Positions 34,498-43,294 of a DNA stretch of 64,000 nt are shown here, one piece after another (position 1 is the first letter of the stretch; each line of letters starts with the position of its first letter). This DNA comes from Streptomyces lincolnensis (GTDB lineage: Bacteria; Actinomycetota; Actinomycetes; Streptomycetales; Streptomycetaceae). The notes under the pieces are model-generated. The model worked only from the letters and a program-made list of their open reading frames with translations, made no database searches and was not told the DNA's origin. The DNA is taken from NCBI RefSeq assembly GCF_001685355.1, contig NZ_CP016438.1, forward strand, positions 1,736,001 to 1,800,000, in the 5' to 3' direction. Made by a program: the position numbers and the translations under genes.

Positions 34498-36186
34498 ATG
34501 TCTGAGATCAAGAGCCCGCTGCCCCGTGAGATCGCCGACGCCTATGTCGAGGAGCTCGTCGCCCTCGACCCGATCACCGGTACGTTCCTCGGCGTGCGGG
34601 AGAGTTCGAGCGGACTGCCCGACACCTCGCCCGCGGGGCAGGAGGCGTTCGCCGAGCTGGCGCGGCGGACGCTGGCCCGCCTGGACGAGGCGGAGCGGCA
34701 GCCCGCCGCGGACAGCGACATCGAGCGGCGCTGCGCCCGGCTGCTGCGCGAGCGGCTGAACGCGAAACTGACCGTCCACGCCGCCGACGAGAGCCTGCGT
34801 TCCGTCAGCAATCTGAGCTCGATCGCGCACGCGGTGCGTCAGGTCTTCACCGTGACGCCGGCTCAGTCGGAGGAGGACTGGACGGCGATCGCCGACCGGC
34901 TGCGCGCGGTCCCGGCCGCGCTGGAGGGGTACCGCGAGTGCCTGGCCCTCGGCCTGGAACGCAAGCTGTACGGCGGGCCGCGCGCCACCGCCACGTTCGT
35001 GGAGCAGCTCGGCGAGTGGGCGGACGCCGGCGAGGGACGCGGCTGGTTCGAGGTCTACGCGGCCGCCGGCCCCGAGTCCCTGCGCTCCGAGCTCGACGCC
35101 GCGGCCCGCTCGGCCACCGAGGCCGTCGTACGGCTGCGCGACTGGACGCGCGATGTGTACGCGCCGGCGATCGAGGGCGCCCCCGACGTGGCGGGCCGGG
35201 AGCGGTACGCGCGCTGGGTGCGCTACTTCAACGGCACGGACCTCGACCTGGACGAGGCGTACGCGTACGGCTGGTCGGAGTACCACCGCCTGCTCGGCGA
35301 GATGCGGGCGGAGGCCGAGAAGATCCTGCCGGGCGCGGCCACGCCCTGGGTGGCGCTGGCCCATCTCGACGAGCACGGCACGCACATCGAGGGCGTCGAC
35401 GAGGTCCGCGAGTGGCTCCAGGGCCTGATGGACGAGGCGATGGACGCCCTCGACGGCACCCACTTCGACCTGGCCGAGCGGGTGCGCCGGGTGGAGTCGC
35501 GCATCGCCCCTCCGGGCGGCGCCGCGGCCCCCTACTACACCCCGCCGTCCGACGACTTCTCCCGCCCGGGCCGCACCTGGCTGCCGACGATGGGCGAGAC
35601 CCGCTTCCCGGTCTACGACCTGGTGTCGACCTGGTACCACGAGGGTGTGCCCGGCCACCACCTCCAGCTGGCGCAGTGGAAGCACGTGGCCGGGAACCTC
35701 TCCCGCTACCAGGCGAGCGTCGGCATGGTGAGCGCCAACGCCGAGGGCTGGGCCCTGTACGCGGAGCGGCTGATGGACGAGCTGGGCTTCCTGACGGACC
35801 CGGAGCGCCGGCTCGGCTACCTGGACGCGCAGATGATGCGTGCCGTGCGCGTCATCATCGACATCGGCATGCACCTGGAGCTGACCATCCCGGACGACTC
35901 GCCCTTCCACCCCGGCGAGACCTGGACTCCCGCGCTGGCGCAGGAGTTCTTCGGCTCGCACAGCAGCCGGCCGGCGGACTTCGTGGAGAGCGAGCTGACC
36001 CGCTACCTGTCGATGCCGGGGCAGGCCATCGGCTACAAGCTCGGCGAGCGGGCCTGGCTGCTGGGCCGGGAGAACGCGCGGCGGCGGCACGGCGACGCCT
36101 TCGACCTCAAGGCCTGGCACATGGCGGCCCTCTCGCAGGGCTCGCTGGGTCTGGACGACCTCGTGGACGAGCTGTCGGAGCTGTGA
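34498..36186 (+). CDS. DUF885 family putative metallopeptidase
   Basis: 562-residue protein of the DUF885 family, related to gluzincin (thermolysin-like and M2/M32) peptidases. The zinc-site motif 'YHEGVPGHHLQ' is at residues 380-390, followed about 38 residues later by 'NAEGWALYAERLMDELGFL' with the glutamate zinc ligand, and 'YLSMPGQAIGYKLGERAW' near residue 503. No signal peptide is seen, so it is probably cytosolic and could act as a dipeptidase. Normal length for the family. No ribosome binding site is obvious; a palindrome sits just upstream. Confidence 0.88.
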   Translation: MSEIKSPLPREIADAYVEELVALDPITGTFLGVRESSSGLPDTSPAGQEAFAELARRTLARLDEAERQPAADSDIERRCARLLRERLNAKLTVHAADESLRSVSNLSSIAHAVRQVFTVTPAQSEEDWTAIADRLRAVPAALEGYRECLALGLERKLYGGPRATATFVEQLGEWADAGEGRGWFEVYAAAGPESLRSELDAAARSATEAVVRLRDWTRDVYAPAIEGAPDVAGRERYARWVRYFNGTDLDLDEAYAYGWSEYHRLLGEMRAEAEKILPGAATPWVALAHLDEHGTHIEGVDEVREWLQGLMDEAMDALDGTHFDLAERVRRVESRIAPPGGAAAPYYTPPSDDFSRPGRTWLPTMGETRFPVYDLVSTWYHEGVPGHHLQLAQWKHVAGNLSRYQASVGMVSANAEGWALYAERLMDELGFLTDPERRLGYLDAQMMRAVRVIIDIGMHLELTIPDDSPFHPGETWTPALAQEFFGSHSSRPADFVESELTRYLSMPGQAIGYKLGERAWLLGRENARRRHGDAFDLKAWHMAALSQGSLGLDDLVDELSEL

Positions 36187-36284
36187 CCAACGCCGGGCTG
36201 TGATCAGCGCCCGGCTGTGATCAATGCCCGGCTGTGATCAATGCCGAGCCGTGATCAACTCCGAGCTGTGGTCAACGCCGGAAA
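36183..36284. repeat. six 17-bp tandem repeats between convergent genes
   Basis: Six contiguous units of consensus GTGATCAAYGCCCGGCT (17 bp each), beginning at the DUF885 stop codon and running through the stop codon of the opposing SDR gene (36272-36274). Each inner unit contains the palindrome TGATCA. The repeats fill the whole intergenic region and supply the last codon of both genes. There are no spacers, so this is not a CRISPR. Confidence 0.85.
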
Positions 36285-37126
36285 CCTCCCTCGGAGTTGA
36301 TGACCTCCCCGGTGATCCAGCCCGCCTCGTCCGTCGCGAGCCACGCGATGAGGCGGGCCGGGTCGTCGGGCATGCCCCAGCGGCCGGCGGGGAACATCGC
36401 GGCGACGGTGTCGTAGTCCTCGCCCGTCATGTAGTCCGTGTCCACCGGGCCGGGGTTGACGGTGTTCACGGTGACGGCGTGTTCGGCCAGGGCGGTCGAC
36501 AGGGAGCGGGTGACGGAGGCGAGGGCGCCCTTCTGGAGGGCGTAGGCGAGCTCCCACGCCATGCCGCCCGCGATGTCCTGGCCGGAGGTCATCATCATCA
36601 CGCGCCCGCCCGGGGTGCCCGGCGGCAGCGCGGCCCGCAGCCGGGCGTACGCCTGGACGAGCAGGATCACCGAGCGGGTGTCGACCGCCCAGTGGGTGTC
36701 GAGCATCGCCGCGTCGATCTCGTCGAGGCTGCCGTCGCGGCCGCTCTGCGCGTGGTTGGCGACGAGGATGTCGAGCCGTCCGCCGAGCGCCGAGGCCGCG
36801 GTGGCGATCAGGTCGGCGGGGGCGGCCGGGTCGGACAGGTCACCGGGTCCCGCGAGCACCTCGGCATCGGGGTCGCCGAGGGCCTCACGCACGGAGGCGA
36901 CCACGTCCTCGGGGCGGTCGGCGCCCCAGGGCTGACCCGCGTCGTGCGGCACATGGTGGTGCAGATAGACACTCGCTCCGTAGGCGGCGAGGCGCCGGGC
37001 CACGGCATGGCCGATGCCGCCGCGCCTGCTGGCGCCGGTGACCAGGGCGGTGCGGCCGCGCAGGGGCAGCGGATCGCGGCGCAGTTCTTCGGGGGTGGGG
37101 TGGGGAAGTCGTGGCATGCGGATCAT
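36272..37126 (-). CDS. short-chain dehydrogenase/reductase
   Basis: About 284 residues, NAD(P)-binding Rossmann fold. The cofactor motif is 'ALVTGASRRGGIGHAVAR' (TGxxxGIG pattern with two extra residues), then 'ILVANHAQS' (NNAG-like) and the catalytic Ser and Tyr-x-x-x-Lys in 'MMMTSGQDIAGGMAWELAYA' and 'YALQKGAL'. 'VNTVNPGPVDTDYM' is the usual P-G loop. The extended glycine motif and absent Rossmann acidic residue resemble 3-oxoacyl-reductase-like SDRs. Start is either ATG 37126 or ATG 37117; neither has a good ribosome binding site. The 3' end lies inside the 17-bp repeat array. Confidence 0.85.
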   Translation of the reverse strand: MIRMPRLPHPTPEELRRDPLPLRGRTALVTGASRRGGIGHAVARRLAAYGASVYLHHHVPHDAGQPWGADRPEDVVASVREALGDPDAEVLAGPGDLSDPAAPADLIATAASALGGRLDILVANHAQSGRDGSLDEIDAAMLDTHWAVDTRSVILLVQAYARLRAALPPGTPGGRVMMMTSGQDIAGGMAWELAYALQKGALASVTRSLSTALAEHAVTVNTVNPGPVDTDYMTGEDYDTVAAMFPAGRWGMPDDPARLIAWLATDEAGWITGEVINSEGGFRR

Positions 37127-37186
37127 GATGGGCGTCGGCCGGACGGTGACGCACGCGCTTTTCCGGCCCGTCTCGCCCACCCGGGT

Positions 37187-37696
37187 TCAGAGCCGGCGCA
37201 GCTGCACGAGCCCCAGCCAGGTCTCGGCGCCCGGCTGCACCTGGGCGGCGCGCACCGCGTATCTGCCCGGATCGAGGGCGACCTTCAAGTGGTCGGTGCG
37301 CACACAGTCGTTGCCCGGCCAGGCGGCGTCGAAGAGCACGACGGGGCCGGGGACCGTCCAGTGCACCTCGGCCTCCCAGACCGCGGTGGCGAGGGCCTTG
37401 TCCACACCGGCCAGCAGCTCGTCCTCGGAGTCCGCGGCGCCCCACCGTACGAAGGCGCGGTGCTCGGGCAGGTAGGAGGTGGAGGCGGGTTCGTCGCCGA
37501 GGACGAGGGCCGCGGAGTCCCCGACGGGGAGGAGGCCGACGCGCCCGTCCACCTCGCAGGCCCGGTCGTAGTCGGAGACGGTCTCGTCCCCGTCGGCCCC
37601 GGCCCAGAACGGCAGGACCGTCTCCGGTACGGCTATGAGCGGACCGCCGCCCGACTCGACCCACTCCACCGCGCCCGGTTCCGCGTATCGCACCAT
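37187..37696 (-). CDS. Imm21-like immunity family protein
   Basis: 169-residue soluble protein. 'VEWVESGGGPLIAVPETVL', 'DYDRACEVDGRVGLLPVGD', 'LVLGDEPASTSYLPEHRAF' and 'FVRWGAADSEDELLAG' match my memory of the immunity protein 21 family, which protects bacteria from cognate polymorphic toxins. No toxin gene is adjacent. Such proteins also occur as orphans in Streptomyces. I chose ATG 37696 because it gives the family's 'MVRYAEPG' start; an ATG 24 bases upstream is possible. Confidence 0.68.
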   Translation of the reverse strand: MVRYAEPGAVEWVESGGGPLIAVPETVLPFWAGADGDETVSDYDRACEVDGRVGLLPVGDSAALVLGDEPASTSYLPEHRAFVRWGAADSEDELLAGVDKALATAVWEAEVHWTVPGPVVLFDAAWPGNDCVRTDHLKVALDPGRYAVRAAQVQPGAETWLGLVQLRRL

Positions 37697-37739
37697 GCGG
37701 CAGAACCTACACGCTTGCAAAGCCTTCCCGCCGCCGGTC

Positions 37740-38219
37740 TCAGCAACCGCAGTCCTCGGCGTCCTCCGGTGCGGTCAACGGATCGGCCGCGCGGCGCCGC
37801 CGCCCCTCCCAGGTCTCGAACTCGAAGCCCTCGCGCGCCCAGTACTCGAACCCGCCGAGCATCTCCTTGACCTGGTAGCCGAGTTCGGCCAGGGCGAGGG
37901 CCGCGCGGGTGGCGCCGTTGCAGCCGGGCCCCCAGCAGTACGTCACGACCGGCACCGACCTGTCGAGCAGTCGCTCGGCCTGCTCGGGGATGAGGGCGGT
38001 CGGGAGATGGATCGCACCCGGGATGTGGCCCTGGTCCCAGGAGGCGGTGGACCGGGAGTCCAGGACGACGAAGCCGGGGTCGCCGTCGGCCGCGAGCACG
38101 GCGGCCACGTCGGAGACGTCGGCGTGGAAGACGAGGCTCGCGCGGAAGTGGGCGGCGGCCTCGGCCGGTGCGGCGGGCGCGGTGCGCAGAACGGGGTTCA
38201 CCGTGAAAGCAGTGGTCAT
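37740..38219 (-). CDS. rhodanese-like sulfurtransferase
   Basis: 159-residue single-domain rhodanese. 'VVLDSRSTASWDQGHIPGAI' is the CH2A motif and 'VVTYCWGPGCNGATRAAL' the active-site loop with the catalytic Cys; 'GGFEYWAREGFE' is the C-terminal conserved helix. The C terminus ends in 'DCGC', a possible extra metal or thiol site. Such enzymes move sulfur from thiosulfate or persulfides. ATG start at 38219. The divergent Lrp/AsnC regulator 94 bases away probably controls it, a common pairing. Confidence 0.9.
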   Translation of the reverse strand: MTTAFTVNPVLRTAPAAPAEAAAHFRASLVFHADVSDVAAVLAADGDPGFVVLDSRSTASWDQGHIPGAIHLPTALIPEQAERLLDRSVPVVTYCWGPGCNGATRAALALAELGYQVKEMLGGFEYWAREGFEFETWEGRRRRAADPLTAPEDAEDCGC

Positions 38220-38313
38220 GGCCCTAAAACTACGGCCGGTGACCCGGCGGATGAATGGGCGATCCCCGGCGTTCCGTTTGATCGGCCGGGGATTTCCCTG
38301 CTATTCCTCGGGC

Positions 38314-38760
38314 ATGACCGCGTATTCCCCGGACGCCACCGACTGGCGCATCCTCGACGTCCTCCAGCGGGAGGGCCGGGCCAGTTTCGCCGAGCTCGCC
38401 CGGGCCGTGTCCATGTCCGCGAGCGCGGTCACCGAGCGGGTGCGCCGGCTGGAGGAGGCGGGCGTCATCCAGGGGTACGCGGCGGTGGTGGACCCGGAGG
38501 CGCTGGGGCTGCCGATCCTGGCGTTCGTGCGGCTGCGCTATCCGAACGGCAACTACAAGCCGTTCCACGACCTGGTCGCGGTCACGCCCGAGATCCTGGA
38601 GGCCCACCACGTCACCGGCGACGACTGTTTCGTCATCAAGGTCACGGCCCGCTCGATGCGGCATCTGGAGGAGGTGTCCGGCAAGATCGGCACGCTGGGC
38701 TCGGTGACGACGAGTGTCGTCTACTCCTCACCGCTGCCCCGCCGCCCTCTCGGTCAGTGA
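38314..38760 (+). CDS. Lrp/AsnC family transcriptional regulator
   Basis: 148-residue regulator with an N-terminal helix-turn-helix ('RASFAELARAVSMSASAVTERVRRLEE' region, about 22-50) and a C-terminal RAM/ASNC ligand-binding domain ('GYAAVVDPEALGLPILAFV', 'HVTGDDCFVIKVTA'). It is divergent from the rhodanese gene, its likely target. No ribosome binding site; a TATTCC -10-like box at 38302-38307 with TTGATC 18 bases further upstream suggests a leaderless transcript. Its last 7 bases overlap the end of the opposing SbcC gene. Confidence 0.9.
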   Translation: MTAYSPDATDWRILDVLQREGRASFAELARAVSMSASAVTERVRRLEEAGVIQGYAAVVDPEALGLPILAFVRLRYPNGNYKPFHDLVAVTPEILEAHHVTGDDCFVIKVTARSMRHLEEVSGKIGTLGSVTTSVVYSSPLPRRPLGQ

Positions 38761-41744
38761 CCGCGCTGCCGGAGCACCGATCCCGATCTGCCCTTCACGA
38801 CCTCCAGTTGGGCGTGGATGCGCCGCCGCAGATCGGCGACATGGCTGACGATGCCGACGCTGCGGTCGCGTTCGCGCAGTGAGTCGAGGACGTCGAGGAC
38901 CTCGTCGAGGGTCTGGTCGTCGAGGCTGCCGAAGCCCTCGTCGATGAAGAGGGTGTCCAGCCGCACCCCGCCGGCCTCGTCGGTGACGACGTCCGCGAGG
39001 CCCAGGGCGAGGGCGAGGGAGGCGAAGAAGGTCTCGCCGCCGGACAGGGTCGAGGTGTCGCGCTCGCGGCCGGTCCAGGCGTCGACGACGTGCAGGCCGA
39101 GGCCGCTGCGGCCGCGTCCGCTGCGGTCGGCGGAGTGGACGAGGGTGTAGCGGCCGGAGGACATGCGGTGCAGCCGCACGGTCGCGGCGGCGGCCACCTG
39201 TTCGAGCCGGGCCGCCAGGACGTACGCCTCCAGGCGCATCTTGCGTTCGTTGTCCGCCGAGGTGCCCGCGGCGAGCCCGGCCAGGCGTGCCACGCGGTCG
39301 TACTCCTCGCGCAGCGGCGCCAGCCGTCGTACGCCCGCGGTCGCCCGTTCGGACAGGCGGTCGAGTTCGGTGCAGCGGCGGGCCGCCGCGTCCCGGGCGG
39401 AGGCCGCCTCGCGGGTGCGCCGGGCCGCGGCGGCCGCGGCCCGCTCGGCCGCCTCGACGTCGGCGGCCGGCTGCCGGGCGGCGGCCGCCGCGTCGGTCTC
39501 GGCGAGGACGGCGCGGACGGCGGCCTCCTCGGACTGCCAGGCGTCCAGGCGCCGTTGGAGTTCGCGGTGGGCCGTGTCGTCCAGCAGGGCGGTGGCCGCG
39601 GCCTGCGGGGTGTCGAACCCGGCACGGAAGGCGGCGTCGGCCAGACGGGCGTCGGCGTCCTTCAGACGCTGGGCGGTGTCCTCGGCGGCGCGCGCGCTGT
39701 CGGCGGCCTCGGTGAGGAGCGCGGCCTGCCGCTCCAGCTGGGCCGCCCGTGCGGCCACACTGTCGGCGGCACCCCGTGCCTGCGTCAACTCCTCTTCCAG
39801 CAGGGCCTTTTCCCGGTCCAGCCGTTCGCGGTGCCCGACGCGGGAGGCGGCCCGTACCTCCGCCTGCTGCCGGTCGGCGGTGCGCCGCTCGTGCTCGGCC
39901 TCGGCCCGGCGCAGCTCCTCGTGGACGGAGTGCAGCACGGAGGCCTCCGCGCGCGCCCGCTCGTACTGCCGCTCCACCTCCTCGTACTCGGCGGCGAGCC
40001 GGTCGGTCGGTGTGTCCCCGGCCTCCGCGGTCGCGGCGGCCAGTGCCTCTCGTACGACGCCCAGGTGCCGTTCCCGCTCGGCCTGCCGTTCCTCCGCCCC
40101 CTGGTAGGCGGCGAGCGCCTCCTCCTCGGCCTCCCGGTCGACGTGCCCGGCGTCCTTGCGCGCGGGCGCCGGATGGTCGGTGGCACCGCAGACGGCACAG
40201 GCGACGCCGTCCTCCAGCCGCGCGGCCAGTTCGGCGGCGATGCCGTTCAGGCGCTGTTCCCTGACGTCGAGCCAGTGCGCCTTGGCGCCCAGGGTCTGTT
40301 CCCGGGCGAGCCGGACCTGCTCGGCGGCCGTGTCGGTGTCGCCGGCCAGCTGGTCGCGCATCCGCGCCGCGTCCAGTCGCTTGCGGGTCGGTTCGCGCCG
40401 GGCGCCGAGCTGCTCGGAGCGGGTCGCGGCCTCCTGGGCGGTCTCGATGCGGGCCTGGAGAGCGGTGCGGCTCTCCTCCCAGCCGGCGAGCCAGCTGCCC
40501 GCCTCCGCGAGGACCTCCTCGTCGGCCCGCTCCTGACGCTCCAGGTCGGTCCGCTCGGTGACCAGTTCGGTGAGCCGCTGCTCGGCCCGCCGGGCGGACT
40601 CGAGGCCGCCCAGTTCCTCGGCGGCCCGGCGGGCGGCGGCCACGAGTCCGGCGGCACCGGCCCCGGCGAAGGTCTCCGGCAGCCGGGCACGCGCGTGTGT
40701 CTCGGCGGAGGCGGCCCGCCGGTGGTCGGCCTCGGCGGATTCGCGCAGGTCCAGGGCGGGTGCGACGGCCTCGGCCTTGCGGGCCCGTTCCATGCGGGCC
40801 TGCGCCTGGCGGTAGCCGTCGGCGCGCTCCTCCAGGAGTGCGGCACGCTCCTGTGCCTGGGTGAAGCGCCGTTGCAGCCGGTCCACTTCCCGGATGTCGG
40901 CAAGGGCCCGCTCGGTCGCCGCCTCTGCGGACTCGGCGGCCGTGAGGCGGCAGTGGGCGACCGTGAGCTGTTCGCGGGCGGTGCTGCGGGCCACGGCGGC
41001 GGCGCCCAGGACGGCCTCGGTCAGCCCGGGTTCGCCGGGCGCCAGGTCCGGCAGCTCCATGGCGCCCGAGGCCGCCTGCTGCATGCGGTGCGCGTCGGCC
41101 AGCAACGCGGCGTCGCCCTCGCGCACCTGCGCCTCGGCGGCACGTCGGCGTTCGGCGAGCCGCTTCTCCACCTCGGCGAAACGGTGGGTGTCGAACAGGC
41201 GCCCGAGCAGCCGGCCGCGGGCCTCGGCGTCGGCGCGCAGGAAGCGGGCGAAGTCGCCCTGGGGCAGCAGCACGACCTGGCAGAACTGCTCACGGCTCAT
41301 ACCGAGCAGCTGGGTGATCTCCTCGCCGATCTCCTGGTGGGAGCGGCTCAGGTCCTTCCAGGCGGCGGCCTTCGCGTCGTACTCGCGCAGCCAGCTCTGG
41401 GCCTTGTCCAGCGTGGTGCCCAGGCCGCGCTTCTTGGGCCGCTCCCACGGGGGCTGCCGGGTGATCTCCAACCGGCGCCCGGCGACGGTGAGTTCGAGGC
41501 GGATCTCGGTGCGCGTGTTCCCGACGGCGTGGTCGCTGCGCAGGGTCATGCCCTGCCCGCTCTGCCGCGTGCCCGGTACGGCGCCGTAGAGCGCGTAGCA
41601 GACGGCGTCGAGGACGGAGGTCTTCCCGGCGCCCGTCGGGCCGTGCAGCAGGAACAGCCCCGCCGCCGACAAGGCGTCGAAGTCCACGCTCTGGGAACCG
41701 CCGAAGGGCCCGAAGGCGGTGATGTCCAGACGGTGCAGCCTCAC
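38754..41744 (-). CDS. sbcC: nuclease SbcCD subunit C (SMC-like ATPase)
   Basis: 996-residue ATPase partner of SbcD, processing hairpins and blocked DNA ends. The N-terminal ATPase half has 'FLLHGPTGAGKTSVLDAVCY' (Walker A near residue 37); a long coiled coil is interrupted at about residue 515 by the zinc hook 'CAVCGATDHP'; the C-terminal half carries the signature 'TLSGGETFFASLALALGLAD' and Walker B 'LDTLFIDEGFGSLD'. GTG start overlapping the SbcD stop (GTGA). Length is typical of actinobacterial SbcC. Confidence 0.95.
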   Translation of the reverse strand: MRLHRLDITAFGPFGGSQSVDFDALSAAGLFLLHGPTGAGKTSVLDAVCYALYGAVPGTRQSGQGMTLRSDHAVGNTRTEIRLELTVAGRRLEITRQPPWERPKKRGLGTTLDKAQSWLREYDAKAAAWKDLSRSHQEIGEEITQLLGMSREQFCQVVLLPQGDFARFLRADAEARGRLLGRLFDTHRFAEVEKRLAERRRAAEAQVREGDAALLADAHRMQQAASGAMELPDLAPGEPGLTEAVLGAAAVARSTAREQLTVAHCRLTAAESAEAATERALADIREVDRLQRRFTQAQERAALLEERADGYRQAQARMERARKAEAVAPALDLRESAEADHRRAASAETHARARLPETFAGAGAAGLVAAARRAAEELGGLESARRAEQRLTELVTERTDLERQERADEEVLAEAGSWLAGWEESRTALQARIETAQEAATRSEQLGARREPTRKRLDAARMRDQLAGDTDTAAEQVRLAREQTLGAKAHWLDVREQRLNGIAAELAARLEDGVACAVCGATDHPAPARKDAGHVDREAEEEALAAYQGAEERQAERERHLGVVREALAAATAEAGDTPTDRLAAEYEEVERQYERARAEASVLHSVHEELRRAEAEHERRTADRQQAEVRAASRVGHRERLDREKALLEEELTQARGAADSVAARAAQLERQAALLTEAADSARAAEDTAQRLKDADARLADAAFRAGFDTPQAAATALLDDTAHRELQRRLDAWQSEEAAVRAVLAETDAAAAARQPAADVEAAERAAAAAARRTREAASARDAAARRCTELDRLSERATAGVRRLAPLREEYDRVARLAGLAAGTSADNERKMRLEAYVLAARLEQVAAAATVRLHRMSSGRYTLVHSADRSGRGRSGLGLHVVDAWTGRERDTSTLSGGETFFASLALALGLADVVTDEAGGVRLDTLFIDEGFGSLDDQTLDEVLDVLDSLRERDRSVGIVSHVADLRRRIHAQLEVVKGRSGSVLRQRGH

Positions 41745-42904
41745 CGCGCCGCCTCCCGTACCGCCTCGTCCGCGCGCACCGTGTCGAAGGCGTCCCGCAG
41801 CACCAGCTGCTCACGCTCGTCGGGCCCGGCGCCGCGGACATGGGCCACGAAGTCCTCCGCGATCTCCTGGTCGCTGCGGTCGGCGAGCCGCTTGGCGTAC
41901 GACACCGCCGGGTCGTCGGCGGCCCGCTCGGGGTCGAAGACGAGACTGAGGGTGTGCGGGAAACGCTCGGTGAGCCGGGCCATGGGGTCGGCCGGCCGGA
42001 CCGCGTCCGTCAGGGTCGCCTCGACCCACGCCTCCTCGTGCCGCGCGAGTTCCGGATCGGCGAGCAGGTCCTCCAGGGTGCCCCGCAGCCGGGCCAACGC
42101 CCGCGGCACCGGGCAGTCCACGCGCTCGGCGCCGACCGAGCCGTCGGCCCCCAGGTCGACGAGCCACATGCTCTTGCGGTGCCCGGCCTCGGAGAAGGAG
42201 TACGGCAGCGGGGAACCGGAGTAGCGGACGCGCTCGGTGATGGCCTGGCTGCCGTGCAGGTGCCCCAGCGCCACGTAGTCGACGCCGTCGAAGACCCCGG
42301 CGGGGACGGCGGCCACCCCGCCGACGGTGATGTCCCGCTCGCTGTCACTGGCCTCGCCCCCGGTGACGAAGGCATGCGCGAGCACGACGGACCGCGTGCC
42401 CCGCGCGCGCGTGGCGAGGTCGGCGCGGACCCGGTCCATGGCGGCGGCGAGCACGGCCTCGTGGCCCGGCTTCTCCACACCGAACTCGTCCTTCACCAGG
42501 GCCGGTTCGAGATAGGGCAGACCATAGAAGGCGACCTCCCCGAACGCGTCCTCCAGCACCACCGGCGTCCCGCACGCCGACGCCTCGGTGCGCAGATGGA
42601 TACCCGCACGCCCGATGAGCCCGGCCCCCACCCCCAGCCGACGAGCCGAGTCATGATTCCCGGAGATCATCACCGTCGGCACCCCGAGCTCGGCGAGCCG
42701 GTGCAACGCGTCGTCGAACAACTCGACCGCTGCCAGCGGCGGCACCGCCCGGTCGTACACGTCCCCCGACACGACCACCGCGTCCACGCCGCGCTCCCGC
42801 ACGGTCCCGACGAGGTGACCGATGAACTCGGCCTGGGCGCCGAGCATGTTCACCCGGTGGAACGCCCGGCCGAGATGCCAGTCGGACGTGTGCAGCAGTC
42901 TCAT
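41741..42904 (-). CDS. sbcD: nuclease SbcCD subunit D (exonuclease)
   Basis: 387-residue Mre11-like Mn2+-dependent phosphoesterase. The metal motifs are 'LHTSDWHLGRAFH' (residues 4-16), 'VVVSGDVYDRAVPP', 'VMISGNHDSARRLG', 'VVLAHAFVTGG' and 'YVALGHLHGSQ'. The C-terminal domain contacts SbcC. ATG start at 42904; the frame is open further upstream but the family begins 'MRLLHTSDWHLG'. Cotranscribed with sbcC through a 4-base overlap. Confidence 0.95.
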   Translation of the reverse strand: MRLLHTSDWHLGRAFHRVNMLGAQAEFIGHLVGTVRERGVDAVVVSGDVYDRAVPPLAAVELFDDALHRLAELGVPTVMISGNHDSARRLGVGAGLIGRAGIHLRTEASACGTPVVLEDAFGEVAFYGLPYLEPALVKDEFGVEKPGHEAVLAAAMDRVRADLATRARGTRSVVLAHAFVTGGEASDSERDITVGGVAAVPAGVFDGVDYVALGHLHGSQAITERVRYSGSPLPYSFSEAGHRKSMWLVDLGADGSVGAERVDCPVPRALARLRGTLEDLLADPELARHEEAWVEATLTDAVRPADPMARLTERFPHTLSLVFDPERAADDPAVSYAKRLADRSDQEIAEDFVAHVRGAGPDEREQLVLRDAFDTVRADEAVREAAR

Positions 42905-43294
42905 GACATGGCTCCGACCTGCACAACCCCTCCTGACAGCCGCCGGCCCTCTGGCGACCAGCACTGACCAGCACGGCTCGCGGTCAGCACCCACCACGCT
43001 AACGTCTCTGGGTCGCTGATCCACCACGGATGGCACTTCATCACCCGCCGCCAGGACCGAATCATCCGAAATATCGTGGATAAACAGGTCAATTCGAGCG
43101 ATGGCCGGTTCGGCCGACGACGCCCGTGAACCGACGGGACGCCTGGGGCCCAAGTGGCTTTGTCCCTCTTGTGGTTGCTCCCCTTCCCCCGACCGCCGTT
43201 GCCCGTAATCTTGTGCCACGAGCCGCGCACGGTGCGTCATCGGACAGGGCCAGGACTGCGTCCCCACGGCGGGGCGTCGGAGGGGGGAACCGCC
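42905..43294. other. intergenic region between sbcD and the conflict-system operon
   Basis: 390 bases separating divergent genes. It contains an AT-richer patch (43055-43100, including AAATATCGTGGATAAACAG) and a possible -10 box TAATCT at 43207-43212 for the plus-strand operon, followed by a leader of about 80 bases ending in a strong GGAGGGGGG ribosome binding site. I see no gene and no clear terminator. Confidence 0.4.

Noticed and set aside
36183..36284. Possible CRISPR array
   Set aside because: Units are directly adjacent with no spacers and no cas genes are near.
39090..42224. Long plus-strand frame antisense to sbcC and sbcD
   Set aside because: Antisense reflection of SbcCD coding bias; Gly/Leu/Val-rich without any recognisable domain.
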